The translations under genes were made by a program, and so were the position numbers. Of a DNA stretch of 64,000 nucleotides, positions 21,230-33,544 are shown piece after piece (the stretch's first letter is position 1; each line of letters begins with the position of its first letter). The stretch is from assembly GCA_025201375.1 (NCBI GenBank), contig JAIWZP010000005.1:1-64000 (forward strand), given 5' to 3'. Under the pieces are notes generated by a model. The model searched no databases. It saw only the letters and a program-made list of their open reading frames with translations, and was not told the DNA's origin. This stretch comes from Gongronella butleri. Lineage: Eukaryota > Mucoromycota > Mucoromycetes > Mucorales > Cunninghamellaceae.

Positions 21230-23161
21230 CTAAGCGCTGCTGACAGGATGAGGAGGGGTGGGGTCCTTTGGTGGTGGGACGGGTCCCGTGGACGAATGAG
21301 GCAATGCAGAGCCAATGGACGCGCGTGGGATGGCGGACGACCCGGACGATGCGGCGGACAGGACGCTGGAAGGTCGTCGCGGCGACGTTGGCGACACGGC
21401 AGTGTTTTGTGATGAGGCCGGGTTGGGCGAGGGCGACTTTACCGCTTGCTGATGCGATGGCGGGGGTGTGGAGGTCGGGGATGACGTGGAAGATCTTGAT
21501 TTACGCGATGCGGAGGTCGGGGACGACGTGTTTGAACCTGGTTTTTCGTGTTTGATCTGGAAGAGGCGAACATTGGTGCCATTCCATGGACTGTGTTGCG
21601 ACAGCATGGCGGCAAGATACGCCTGGCCCCAGAGCATGCTCCTGAACCAAATGACAAGCGCCTCGCCCCATTGGAACTTGCGGATGAAGATCGGATGCCG
21701 CTGCGGAAGAATCCCAACCATCGTTACCGTGCGCAGATAATCCAAAATTTGCGCATCCGTCGTCAATCCCTCGATCTGGCATTTCTTCTCAACCTGCGGC
21801 ACCAGGTACCCGAGCGTCGCACGGATCGTGTCCACAGGGAATTGCGGGAACCATAATTGCACCTGCAAAAAAAAAAAAAATATTAATAAGTGAGCCAAGC
21901 GCTTCTCATTTTTTTTCAAAAAAAAAAAAACTTACCCATGCCTCTGTTGCCTTGAATTTCGGATAACCATGAGCAGACGTCAGAGGCGAGGTGGTCAGAG
22001 CGGCGACAGCCAGTGCACTCTTGCTGTCGCCACCCTCAAGCGATGATCGGCGCTTGTCTTCCTTTAGCTGACGCAGACGGTCAATTTCAGCGAGGCCCTC
22101 GGCCAAGGTGAAGTTGAAAAGACGATCAAACTTGGTGTGGTTACGCACAATGGCGTAAATCACATTGGGATTGTCTGAAAAATAAAAAAGCACAATGAGA
22201 AAAAAGGGACTAAGCCTGACCATTGAGCGCTATTTTTTTTTACCGGCAAAGTGGTATTGGATGATGTTGTTCAAGATTTCAAGCAAATAGCCAGTGAGGC
22301 GATGGTTGCTTTCGTCGGCAATCATGAAAATCGGGGCCGACACTGAATTGAAGAGCCCGACGAGGCGGCTGGCCGTCGTGACCGACAAGTTCTTGAGGTA
22401 CGGCGACACATTGGTGATGGCAAGGATCAGCGCAGGGTACAGCGACGCGAGCGACCCATGCGTCGACGTGATCAGACCGACAATCGACTAAAAATTAAAA
22501 AAAAAAAACAAGAAAATGCGTCAATTAGCAGCGTGTCACACGATTTTTTTTTCTTCCCGTGCATGGGGCTTACATTGATCAGGTAATCACCATAGGTACC
22601 ATGGAAAGCAGGCAAGCGCGCCAGGGCGGGCAACGACGAATGTGTGGTGAAGGGTGTATTCAATTGAATGCCAAATTCGCGCTCGGAGGACAACGTCTGC
22701 AAGATAAACGCGCACATGCGAACAACACCGACTTGCGCTATGAAAAAAGGTAAAATGATGACGCGTGATTAGCCATTGAAGCCCAGCAGACGCGTCCAAA
22801 TGCGACGGAGTCGCGTAAAAACGTATTTTTGGCTTCTCTTTTTTTTTTTTACCAATATCCCCTTTGCTCTCGATGGAATAATAAATCAAGATGACCATCA
22901 GATCCAAACAGCGGCGCGAGTTTGTCAGGTAATCCTTGAATCGCTAGAAATGATATTGGGGATGAGCAAAAATCGAGAAAAGAAGGCATTCCTTTTCTTT
23001 CCTCACCTGGTTGCACTCCATCAGACGCCAGCAGAGCATGAGCATCTCGATATTGCAAGGGATGCGCTTGGTGGACCGAGGCAGGTACGTGTTGCTAGCC
23101 TAGATCAGCAAAAAAAAAAAATTGAAGAAAATGAAAAAAAGGCGTCAATTTCCTATGCCTT

Positions 23162-23209
<48 letters not shown>

Positions 23210-24813
23210 TGCAATGGATTCATGAGGATGCGATGGATGCCATCCATCAAGAGAGCAAAGTCCTTTGTACGATGAAGCTTCGACAAGTAATATTTGAACG
23301 GGTTGTCATGCGTGTCACTGATTTCGTCGGCTGAGGAGAGGATGGATTGGATCTCTGTTGAGTGACTGGCGGTCGAGAGACGTCTGTCGGCACCGTCCTT
23401 GTCGTCGGCATGATCGCCATTAGCGTCATGGCGCGCGTCAGGGCCATTGTTGCTGCTATTGGAGCTATTATCGTCGTCGGTGTCGTTATTCTCGGCTCGC
23501 TGGGCGTTTGGAGGCACGAATTGGCGATGCTGATCGAGCTCGTGCATGAGTTCGACGGTGGGCGGGGAGCGATAGTCGAGGAGGATGAGAAGCGTGCGCA
23601 AACACATGGCCACAAGGGGTTCGCGCGGGTTGGCAACAAGAATATGATTGTAGGGGACGCCCCAGCCAACCGGATCGTACTTGCAGGCCGTGTTGAGCAG
23701 ACTGCACAGCAATACAAGCACCGTCTTTTTGTCCAGCTTGCTCATCACATGACCCATCCATAAATCCTCTTTGGCAAGCGCGTGTGATGGCGTGGTATAA
23801 ATCGACTTTGAGAACAACACCGTCAAAAGCTGCAGCACTTCCGTTCGGTTCTGGTCAAGGTCGCGCTGCATCCCAAGCGATTTCGATGATCCAACCCCAT
23901 CTTCCCAAATAGCATACACAATCCGCGACGTTCCTTCGCTCTTGACAAGGCCCGCAGGTACAGTGAACCCAGCAAGGTACAACAGCTCAATCGTCACTAG
24001 AAAAAACACGTTCAAAAAATAGAATGAGCCCACGCGCGTCAATTTTCTTGCTTTTTTTAAATTTTCATTTCATTTTCATCTTTTTTTTGCCTATTTCTTA
24101 CGCTTGAGCAGCTGATGTCCGCGTGGAGGGATGTTCTCGTATTGGTCCTTGGGATCCGTGGCACCAGGGCGTTTGACGGTGCGCGGCGTCCAGAAGAAAA
24201 ATCCCTCCCAATGCGCATTTTCGGCGCTTTCAAAAATCATTGGCACGAGGCGCGTCAGAATCCGGATGCAATTGAGCAAATGCGTCACGGGAAACTCGGG
24301 CGACGGGAACGATGGCGCGTGCACAATGGTATCGATTCGATCCAGCAGCTAAAACGGAAGAAATAAGCCCTTTTCGTCCTTTTTCTTGGCTTTTCGTCCC
24401 TTTTTTATTCCCTCTCTCATTTTTTTGCATTTGTACCTTGTCGATAAGGGTCTCCAAGTTGGGTTTGGACGTGTCCCTGATCTTGCGGATGTCATTGGCA
24501 CCGATCAGGGCATAAATATCATCGAGCGATTCAGGAAGCGACCAAAACTAAGCAAAAAATACGTGTGAGGCATTCAATGCTAACCCTAAGAGCGCATTAC
24601 GCCTTGCTGAGCACAACTTACGCCTGTCCAATACTCATCAGATGCAGCAATGTTCTAACGAAAAGCAAAAAAATAAAATAAAAAATAAAAAAATGAGAAA
24701 AATGAAAAAGGCAGCGCCGGGGTAACCATAAATTGCAGAAAACACGTTACCTGTTCTTCGTACAAACGAAAGACGCCCTTGCGAAAGGCGAGTTTGCTGT
24801 CAGTTGTGCCCAT
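21230..24813 (-). CDS. HID1: HID1-family Golgi trafficking protein
   Basis: Exons (ascending): 21230..21862, 21936..22174, 22244..22487, 22574..22737, 22853..22943, 23007..23099, 23209..23996, 24102..24348, 24437..24547, 24622..24654, 24751..24813; 901 aa, all phases consistent. HID1 is a peripheral, N-myristoylated Golgi protein (S. pombe ftp105) needed for secretory vesicle sorting. The N-terminus MGTTDSKLAFRK matches the family start including Gly2; an upstream in-frame ATG at 24912 was rejected for that reason. Other family blocks: DPVGWGVPYNHIL, NPREPLVAMCLRTL, ERNFG-like EREFGIQLN, NPNVIYAIVRN, YLVPQVEKKC and HPIFIRKFQWG. Acidic/Asn-rich and Ser/Pro-rich inserts occur in the large exon and the C-terminus. 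Divergent from GMH1 across 202 b. Confidence 0.9.
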
Positions 24814-25015
24814 GCAAAGAAAAGGGGGGAGCGACGGAAGTGGAAGAAAAGAGCTGGAAAAAAAAAGGCTTCTTTTTTTGGAATGGCTTTTTGAGCGCGC
24901 CCAGAACGACAAATTAAAACCCCGCTAAAGGCCTCAAATTCATGGGCGTGACCTCCACCCCCAAAAAAAATGCACTTTTGGCTCTTTCTTTTGCTTTTCT
25001 TTCACTTTAATCGCC
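24814..25015. promoter_or_regulatory. Shared bidirectional promoter of HID1 and GMH1
   Basis: Only 202 b separate the two start codons. It contains pyrimidine tracts toward GMH1 (CTCTTTCTTTTGCTTTTC) and a GGGCGTGACC box near 24943. No clear TATA box was seen. Both gene products act at the Golgi, so co-expression is plausible but inferred. Confidence 0.55.
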
Positions 25016-26234
25016 ATGTCTCTACTACCGACCAACAACCCATTATCTAGATCACCTCCTTACGACTTTAGCAGGAGGCAGCGAAGGTCATCTCGCAGCA
25101 TTCCTGTCATCTTGCGAAGACTTTTCCGATTTCCTCAGATGGACTTTGAGGTACACGCCCTCCGCACGCCTTTTTTGCGCTGCAAGACGGCTCACCTCGC
25201 CTTTTTTTCCTTCTCTCACTAGTATGCCCTATGGCAAATGGGTTACTTGCTCATTGCCCCGTCCAGAGTGTAAGTTGTTCCCCACTTGTATCAATTTTGC
25301 AGAATTTCAGGCATTTATCTTCTTTTTTCTTGTTTCCAGGTACAAAAACATTTATTATCACAAGCGTAAGACGGGTCACGCTGGCAATGACTTGGCAGAT
25401 GGCCTGACATTTGCCTTTTTTTTTTTTTTTTGCTTTTTAGAAACGAAAAATCAATGGGCACGCGACGATCCAGCCTTTTTAGTCCTGTTTGCCACCCTTC
25501 TCTGCAGTAAGAAATGCAATTGCACCCCTGCCGACGCGCCTTGGCTCATATTTTTCGATTTTTATTACAAGCTTCTGCTGTGGCATGGGGTCTCGCCTAC
25601 GGATTAGGCATGGTGGGCATTTTGCGCGCGGTCTTGTTCATGATTTGCGTGGATTTCCTTCTGGTGGGCGCCCTGGTAGCGACGACCTGCTGGTAAGAAA
25701 ACCGCGGAACCTTGGATTACGGTGGGGGACAGGAAATGGCTAAAACGGCGTTTTTTTTTTTTTTTTTAGGTTTGTGTCGAATCGATTCCTCGCGCACAAC
25801 GGCATGGCGCACGCGAACCCACAAAAGGTGGAGTGGGCTTATGCCTTTGACGTGCACTGCAATTCATTCTTCCCCGTGTTCCTCATCCTGTACGTCGTCC
25901 AATTCTTCTTCATGCCTCTCCTTCAACGTTCCAATTATATCTCATTGCTCGTTGGAAACATCATGTACCTGGTCTCATCCATATGGTACGTCTATGGCAC
26001 GTTCCTGGGCTACAATGGTAATGACTTTTACGAGATCATCGTCGCTGTGCGCGAACACTTTCCCGCCCGTTGACCCGTTTTTCTTTTTATTTCTTTCTTT
26101 TTTTTTTAGCTTTACCCTTCTTGGTTCACACCGAGCTCTTCCTTTACCCCGTCGGACTCTTTGTCGTGCTCTTCTTTCTCTCGCTTTTTGGGTACAATGT
26201 TAGCCAACACGTCCTTTCTGCCTATTTCCAATAA
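25016..26234 (+). CDS. GMH1: UNC-50/GMH1 family Golgi membrane protein
   Basis: Exons 25016..25150, 25223..25269, 25340..25365, 25441..25506, 25572..25692, 25770..26017, 26110..26234; 255 aa, close to the family length of about 260. It is a multi-pass membrane protein of the inner nuclear membrane/Golgi, linked to ARF-GEF function in yeast (Gmh1-Gea). The diagnostic blocks cross introns: MDFEYALWQMGYLLIAPSRV, YYHKQTKNQWARDDPAFLVL, GYNALPFLVHTELFLYP. About five hydrophobic segments follow the cytosolic N-terminus, which is basic (RRQRRSSRS). Exon 3 is only 26 b. Converges with the G-alpha gene (365 b between stops). Confidence 0.92.
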
Positions 26235-26599
26235 AGAAGAGATGCTCACAACACGGTCTGAGTCATAGGGGGCGCATTCGTGGCAATTGAGGTGCCCAGC
26301 TCCACGTGGCGTGCCTTGAGAGCACCGTGGCACTTGTTTCGCGCGATCTTATCTCGCGGCGCGGGCGCAAAACGAGCGCTTGTATGCCCGAAAATGGCCA
26401 TGAAACGCGTCGCTAGCGCAATGTCGCGTCATTTCGATCTCGACAAGTCCATTTCAAGTAGATTTTAATCAATGAGGTAATCACACTAAAGTCAGTCGAT
26501 AAAATTACAAAGAGGTATGAAGAGAAAGGGGGCGCAAGGATGGCAAGAGCAATAAAATAAAAAGAGTGATGTACAAGGCAAAAGAAATCGGAAACAAGA

Positions 26600-28663
26600 T
26601 TAAAAAAGCATTCCAGAATCGCGCAGCGCGTTTTGCACCAACGTCTCTTGCACGGCATTAAAAACGAAGCGAATCTACAACGAAAAACGGGCAAAAAAAA
26701 AAAAAAAAAAAATGAGATGATGCGATTTTTTTTTCACATGTCAACGTACATTATACGTGTCGGTCGCTTGCGTTAGACTGGTATAAGAAGAGAACATTGT
26801 ACGTGATGAGCAAAGGCAATTTTTCATTCATTGCAACACACACGCACACAGGCATACACACAAAAGTCGTTTTTACTGCACAATGCTTGCGCATTTGCCG
26901 TGCGAAGTGTACTTACTGAGGGTAAATGTTTAATTTGGCGCGATTTGTCTGCAGAAATCGCCACAGAATGTACTTTGCCGCCTTGTTTGGGTCTTGGCCG
27001 CCTAGCATGACGCAAATTGAACATGAGTTTAGCCATTGATTTAATTTTTGCGCCGGAAAAAGACGCCGTCCTTACCGCCATAGTCTGGGAAGAATTCTTG
27101 CATAGGGCACCGCAGCACCTTGGCCTTGAAAATATCCACCTTGTTGAGAAATAACATGATTGACGTGTGCAGAAACCACCGGCTATTGATAATTGACTCA
27201 AACAAGGCAAGGCTCTCAAGCATTCGATTCTGTAGATGGGCGACGTGACGCGACGCGTACAAAAAAAAAAAGGACAAAATGAGTCTTGTGACCATGGGCA
27301 TGTTCCGCTCGACTTACCTGCTTGGTCTCCTCCAACAAAACCTGGTCATACTCGCTCAATGCCACGCAAAAGATGATGGAGGCCACCGAATCAAAGCAAT
27401 GGATCCACTTTTTGCGCTCGGATCGCTGGCCACCGACATCAAACATGCTAGAGGGTGATGAAAAGTTAAAATAAGCTACAAAACAAACTATTTGACAAGA
27501 ATTGGGCCGATCCAGGGGTCCATGTGTGATCTCTGCCTCTCCTTTTTTAACATCAAAGCCTCACCCCATCGCCCCCAATGGTCTCCTTTTTCAAGGATCG
27601 GCACCATGTACTCACTGAATGAACAGGCCACGCAGCTCAAATTTGATGTCGGTGATGCCTGTTGTCTTTTGTCTTGCACGTAGCACGTCTTGCTCGGTGG
27701 GCATGTAATCTCCTTGGCCGATGCGCTGAATATCCTCGAAAAAGCTGTGAATCATAAAAATAAGGAGAGCAATGAGGCAAAGATGCGACCAAAAAGAAGA
27801 GGAGGGAGGAAAAGCCATAAGAGGAAGAAGGAGCATCGATCCAAACGAGAGCAATTGGGTGCGAAAGAACGTGATAAGATCATAGGAGTCAAGTAACAAA
27901 GATGGAGCAAGCGAAGCAAAAAAAAAAAAAAAGGTCAGTGGGAGACCCATCCATCGTGCCAAAAGGGCGCTAGAAGCTTTTTTTTGTTTTTTTGGTGCCT
28001 TACTATCCCGCCGAGTCCATGAGATAGAACCTGCTCCCGTACATTTCGATGCATTGCGCGACGACAGGGTCCTGCCACACGTATTGGATCGATACCACGA
28101 GCTCTGGGTCCAATTCAAATCGCGGATCCGCTGGGATTTGGTAACTAAGGATGCGTCCTGCATGAATCTGCATGAACCCAATAACAAATAGCATGAGCGA
28201 CTCTCGTGTGCGCGCCCCTGGGGCATGCATGCCTTGCCCGTCTACACTTACATTGTTGTCTTGGTCTTCAAAGGAGAGGTCGAATTTCTGAATGGCGCGA
28301 ACAAGCGTCTGGATGCTCTCGACCATGTTGCGGTACACAATGACGCGCCACGTCAGAAGCTCATCGTGCGAGTAACCGTTCTTATTGATGATTTTCATCT
28401 GCTTTAGGATCGTTGTCTTGCCAGACTCGCCGCTGCCTAGATGATTCACGCGTCAATTTTGCATTTCTCTTTTTTTTTTTAAATCCACAGTTGACGTGCA
28501 CAGACGTGTATTGCGCGTCTGGGTTGTGCATCTTACCTAGCAACAGAATTTTGTATTCCTTGTCGCGCTGACTACGTTCTTTTTCAAGTTCCTTGTCGAT
28601 TTTAATGCTGTGTTGTCGCTCTTGTCGTTGTTGAGGCTCTTCCCCAGAATGGCAGATCCCCAT
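26600..28663 (-). CDS. Heterotrimeric G-protein alpha subunit
   Basis: Exons (ascending): 26600..26674, 26750..26777, 26917..27001, 27076..27229, 27318..27447, 27616..27744, 28004..28167, 28252..28436, 28537..28663; 358 aa. A GTP-binding signalling switch on the inner plasma membrane. Motifs: MGIC start (myristoyl Gly2, palmitoyl Cys4), P-loop GSGESGKTT, switch I with the catalytic Arg in [33 protein letters not shown]. The G5 box reads TQAT rather than the usual TCAT, and the C-terminus is DSGMLF without a pertussis-type Cys at -4. The 84-b segment 28168-28251 has perfect splice sites and typical intron length but is also open in frame, so a 28-aa longer form is possible. Class (Gpa1/2/3) was not resolved. 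Confidence 0.93.
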
Positions 28664-29934
28664 GCTAAGCAGACGCGTCGCGGACAAGCATGAAAAAGGT
28701 GCATCAGCCGTGCTTCCTGATCATTTTTCTGCTATTGTCTTATTTTCTTACGTAGTAAACCTCAAAATGTCAGGCAAATAGTACTGGATGACCCAAGTTA
28801 TAGACATGAATCCATTTACAACAAAAAAAACAGCAAGGAGAGAGGAAGAAAAGCGTGCTGAAAAATCACAGGAGCTGTCCAAATGAGACAATGGCCCACA
28901 CACGCCCTCATCATGCTTTTTGACAAATGATCTCACCACCAGGCCCCTTAAAAAATTGACTGTTTGGTCGTCTGCTGCTCTCAGCGGGGTGCCCAGCAAA
29001 AAAAAAAAAAAAGGGCCACACGTCAATAAATAAAAAAAGGGGGGACTCCCTTTTTTCTTCCCCTTTTTGCAAATAAGGTTTGCCAAAAGCGAGGCATTTG
29101 TGCATGAATGGTCAATGAGTTCTCAGCATGCACGTGACCGACGAACCAGCGTGGGCTGGCCATGCGGCAGGCGTCGCACCTTGAGACGCGCTGGGTTTCG
29201 CTCTGTTTTGTTCGACCATCATGAGTGTCTTTTCTATTCAAGTCATTTTTTTAATTGGACTGTCTGCAATTTGCATCCGTGACAAAGTCTAGAATGTGCT
29301 TTAACTTGTGGCTGTCGTATGCCGCTGATTCGCCCACATGTGGAAGCCAAATTGTTACGCGTCGCGCTTCCTGCCGTTCGATGCTATGCGCTTCCTCGCG
29401 GTGCCAAATAATGCTCTTCTGTGTTCCATCATTTGTGCAGTGCTAAACTGCTTCCTTAATTAAAAAAAGAGTGGTTGGAAGCCGAATATTATTTGTTCAC
29501 TCATTTTTTTTAAAAAAAAAATCACTCTGCGCATGATAAACCCATTGCCACCTGAACTTTGTACATGATTTGTATGGAGCATTATCGCATAATTTGCTTC
29601 ATCCACTCTAGTCAAACGTGACTGGCCAGGAATTGCTTTATTTGATATCGTCCTATGATCGACACAGTCCTAAAAGCGCTGTCTAAACAATATCATACAT
29701 GATGTCCCCTGCATATCTTATTATACCTTTTCACAATTTGACAACTGCAGTCACTTCAACGCTTGCAGCAGCGCGCATTTCTGTGAAAAGCATGCATTTG
29801 CCTTTGGAAAAACGTGTTTTTCGACAATTTTGGGCTACTTGTGCCTCCAAAAAAATTGATACAGGAAATTATACGCTCATTTTCAAAGATGAAGCATGGG
29901 TCAAGGGTTATCGGTATGCGGTGTAATATTGAAG
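28664..29934. other. Intergenic, no recognised gene
   Basis: Short open frames only (minus strand 28748-29241 and plus strand 29699-29926); none looks like a known family or shows consistent splice sites. It marks the start of the 6-kb gene-poor block. Confidence 0.5.
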
Positions 29935-30335
29935 CAAAAAGGCGATCAAAGATTTTGATGAAAAAGTCAATTTTCTCTGCGAGTTTTAGCCATCCATCGA
30001 TGAAACTGGCCTCATTCGATAGAGATGCAAGGGATGCCTTGGCACGTTAAAAGTGCCGTGTGTTGTCCAATCCGTTGCCGAGAACTTCGAAGTTGAAAAT
30101 TTTTTGTAACGTTTGAACGGCTTTTACAAGCGTACAAAGATCACGCATCGGCCAAACATACATTCCAGAAATGACGTCCGAGCGTGTCTCTTTCAAATGG
30201 TGCTTATTTCATCCCGATTCACGAAATATTTCGAGAGCCCACCGCTGAATTTGTGAAAATAGCGATATTTTGGATTCATCTGCACAAAGACTCAACCCAT
30301 CTCTGGTTTTCAACTCCATGTTAAAAAAAAAGACG
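29935..30335 (+). repeat. Dispersed repeat family A, copy 2
   Basis: Begins with GCGATCAAAGATTTTGATGA, continues through GAGTTTTAGCCATCCATCGA and ends near CTCTGGTTTTCAACTCCATG. The first half matches 44130-44230, the second half 5345-5800. This copy therefore links the other two and lacks their 5' part. Confidence 0.8.
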
Positions 30336-30589
30336 CCACGAAATGGCCTAGTCAATCAGTTTTACAGGCCGTCCACTTATGCTTTGCAATGTTTAACATT
30401 CGCGTTGCTGAAAATCGGCTTTTTTGGGGATTTCACTACAACCCTCTCTTTGACCTCTACCCGCTTTTTTTGAACTCACACGCCCCCCGAAATATCAAAG
30501 TCGTCGTGGCTTTGCCACCCCCTTTATCCAAGCATTACTGTATTTTATCCCGAAACACGAAAAACGCGTACTAGTAAACAAAAATCTCG

Positions 30590-32390
30590 AGATTTCTCAA
30601 GACTGAGTGATCCGATTTGCGAAAAAAAAAAACGGAGTCATCGAAGTTCTGAGTCGTTTATCCACTGGTATAAATTTGGAGCCAGATGGTCAAACTCATC
30701 GGGAGGAACGCGTAAAATATTATTGGACGCTGGTTTTCACTATCGAACACGAATTTCGAGATTTTTCGAGACTGAGTGATCCGATTCGCGAAAAAACGTG
30801 ACAACAATGAAGAACTGGGTTTATCATCAACTGGTCCAAATTTGGGACCAGATGAGCGAGTTTCTGAGAAAGCGCCAATTTCATAGGCGTAAATGGAGTA
30901 CGATCAGCATCAGTTTGTCTCGTACTGCGGCAATTGCTGATCGCCCCGGCACGTGACTCGCCTCAAATGAATCGGTGGTCAAACGCGGTAAAAGCGCTTG
31001 CAGTTTGGGGATATCGCTTCACGTCTTCGGCGAGTTAGCCTTGAGGGATCTTTTGGATCCTGGTTTGGCCCTGACTTCATGAAAAATGCATTTTCTCAGG
31101 ACTGAGTGATCCGATCTGGGAAAAAAAACTTGACCTTGTTGGATATTTGAGTCGGGTATCCACTGACCTGAATTTGGAGCCAGATAATCAGCCTCATCGA
31201 GAGAAACGCGTAAAATATTATTTGGCACTGGGCCGCTGCCTGGCTTCACTAGCAAACACCAATCTCGCGATTTCTCGGGACTGAGTGATCCGATTCGCGA
31301 AAAAAATTAACACCGTTGGAGAATTGGGTCTATCATCAACTGGTCCAAATCTAAGACCAGATGAGCAAGTTTCTGAGGAAGCGCCAGTTTTATAGGGATA
31401 AAGGGGGGTAAATCACCACCATTTGATCTCGTAGCGCGGCAACGGCTGAGCGCCCCGACACGCGAGTCACCTCAAATGAATTGGTGGTCAAACGCGGTAA
31501 AAGCGTTTGTGATTTGAGGATATCGCATCAAGTTTTCGGCGTGTTAGCCTTCAGGGATCCTTTTGATCCTGTTTTGGCCCTGAACTTACGCAAAATGCAT
31601 TTTCTCATGACTGAATAATCCGATTTGCGAAAAAAAAACTTGGAATCATCGAAGTTTCAACTCGAGTATCCACTGGTTCAAATTTGGAGCCATATGGTTA
31701 GGCTCATCGGGAGAAATGCGTAAAATATTGTTTAGCTCTGGAGTTTCACTGGCAAACACGAATCTCGAGATTTTTCGAGACTGAGTTATCCGATTTGCAA
31801 AATAATTTAACGCTGTTGGAGAATTGGGTCCATCATTAACTGGTCCAAATTTGGGGCCAGATGAGCTAGTTTCTGATGAAGCGCCAGTTTCATAGGGATA
31901 AAGGGGTACGATCAGCACCATTTCGTGTCGTACGGTGACAGCAGTTGAGCGCCCCGACGCGTGAGTCACCTCAAATGAATCAGGGGGCAAACGCGCTAAA
32001 AGCGCTCGTGGTTTGGGGACACCGCGTCAAGTTTTGGGTGAGTTAGCCTTCAGGGATCTTTTTGGCTCTGGTTTTGGCCCTGAATTTCTGCGAAATGCAT
32101 TTTTTCAGGACTGAGTGATACGATCTCTGAAAAAACTTGACATCGTTGGGTTTATGTGTGCAGCATCCTTTACTACTGTAACTCAAATATAGAACCCGAT
32201 GAACAAGATCCGGAGGACGCGCGGTGCAAAAAGGGGGTAAGGTCTGCAGTATTCCATTTTGGTAGCGTACGCGACATCGGTCTAACGTATCGACGCGCGA
32301 GTCACCTCGAATGAATCTGCGATCAAAGATGGTGAAAGTGTTTGCGATTTGGAGACATCGAGTTGAGATCAGGGCAAGTTGGGGTGCAAT
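30590..32390 (+). repeat. ~500-bp tandem repeat, three copies plus partial
   Basis: The anchor ACTGAGTGATCCGAT (or variant) occurs at 30602, 30771, 31101, 31280, 31610, 31780 and 32110. Alternating gaps of about 170-179 and 330 b give a unit of 499-509 b with an internal duplicated anchor. Each unit also carries GGCGAGTTAGCCTT-like, TCACCTCAAATGAAT and ATGCATTTTCTCA blocks. Copies are clearly diverged. There are no conserved open frames. A rearranged piece lies at 5795-5995. Confidence 0.85.
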
Positions 32391-32940
32391 TGCGCACGCC
32401 TGAATACGCCTGAATACGCCTAAATACGCCTGAATACGAGCTGAACACACCTGAACACGAGCTTTTGCGAAGTCTTCACAACGTTCGTTTGATTTTGTTT
32501 TTACGAAAGAAGGTTGTTGTTCGCGAAGTCTTCAGAATAAGTCAACACGTTTGTTTGATATTTTTACGAAGGTTGTTGTTCGCGAAGTCTTCACAACGTT
32601 CGTTTGATATTTTACGAACGTTATTCCTTCGCAAAGACTTCACAACGTTCGTTTGATTGTTTTTATGAACGTTCGCGAATTTTTCACAGCTTCATTCAAT
32701 TTTTTACGAATACGCCTGAATACGGACTGCACACGCCTGAACACGGCCTTAATACGCGTTTAATACGCTCGAACACGCCTGAATACGGCCTGAATACGCA
32801 CTGATGAATACGCCCAAACGCGCCTGAACAAGGTCTGAACGCGCCTGTTAGACGGCCTGAATACGCGTTGTCTATGCCTTAATGCACTCGAATACGCGTT
32901 GAGTATGCCTGAGTACGCCGAATACGCCTGAATTTAGCCT
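32389..32940 (+). repeat. Minisatellites: CCTGAATACG decamers and a ~50-bp TTCGCGAAGTCTTCA repeat
   Basis: CCTGAATACG-type decamers and relatives (CCTGAACACG, CTCGAATACG) occur in two blocks (32395-32462 and 32705-32940). Between them lie about four copies of a unit with GCGAAGTCTTCACAACGTTCGTTTGAT followed by a TTTTACGAA end. The order decamer-unit-decamer suggests the longer unit expanded inside the decamer array. Confidence 0.85.
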
Positions 32941-33544
32941 TCATTTTAAAAAAGACATATTGGCCCCGAATGGCTACACACGTCGTTACCTGCCCGTGTC
33001 GCGTGAAAAGGCGTGTTTTTCCTTTTACTTTTAATTTCAAGCGGCCAAACGACATGTACGTGAGTAACTTTCAGATATTCATGGGCAGATAGCACCTTAA
33101 AATCATCTTTGCGCCTTTGCACTCTCCATTTCCTAAGCGCATAATGGACAACAAAAGAGTGGGATCCAAAATGACACACGTCGGCAGGCATAGGATTTCA
33201 TTTGTCGCACGCGTGGCTTTTCCACGAACAACGGCATCACGTTTGCCGGCAAAAATGCAATAAAAAACGGAGGTGCGTTGGCGGGCTCGGGCGTAAATTT
33301 CGTCCGGGGCTTTATTTTCAATAAAAGGTCAACTCATCGAAAAGTGCTTGTTTTTCGAAGAAACACATACTACCAGAAAGAGAAAGGCTAGCTGCGTATG
33401 TGGGCATTGGTGATCAGTGAAAAAAGTGATGTTTTTGGCACTTTTGACGCGCTTTTAAATTTATAATGATTTTTGATGCGTGACAAACCGCGTCAGACGT
33501 CGAGTGACACGCGTCTGCTCCTTATCAAATCCATACATTTGGTA
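32941..33544. other. Stretch without recognised gene
   Basis: AT-rich. Several ACGCGT words near 33490-33520 are noted. No protein or RNA gene is supported. Confidence 0.5.

Noticed and set aside
24814..24912. 33-codon upstream extension of HID1
   Set aside because: The family begins MG.TDSKL with a myristoylated Gly; the extension lies in the short promoter shared with GMH1.
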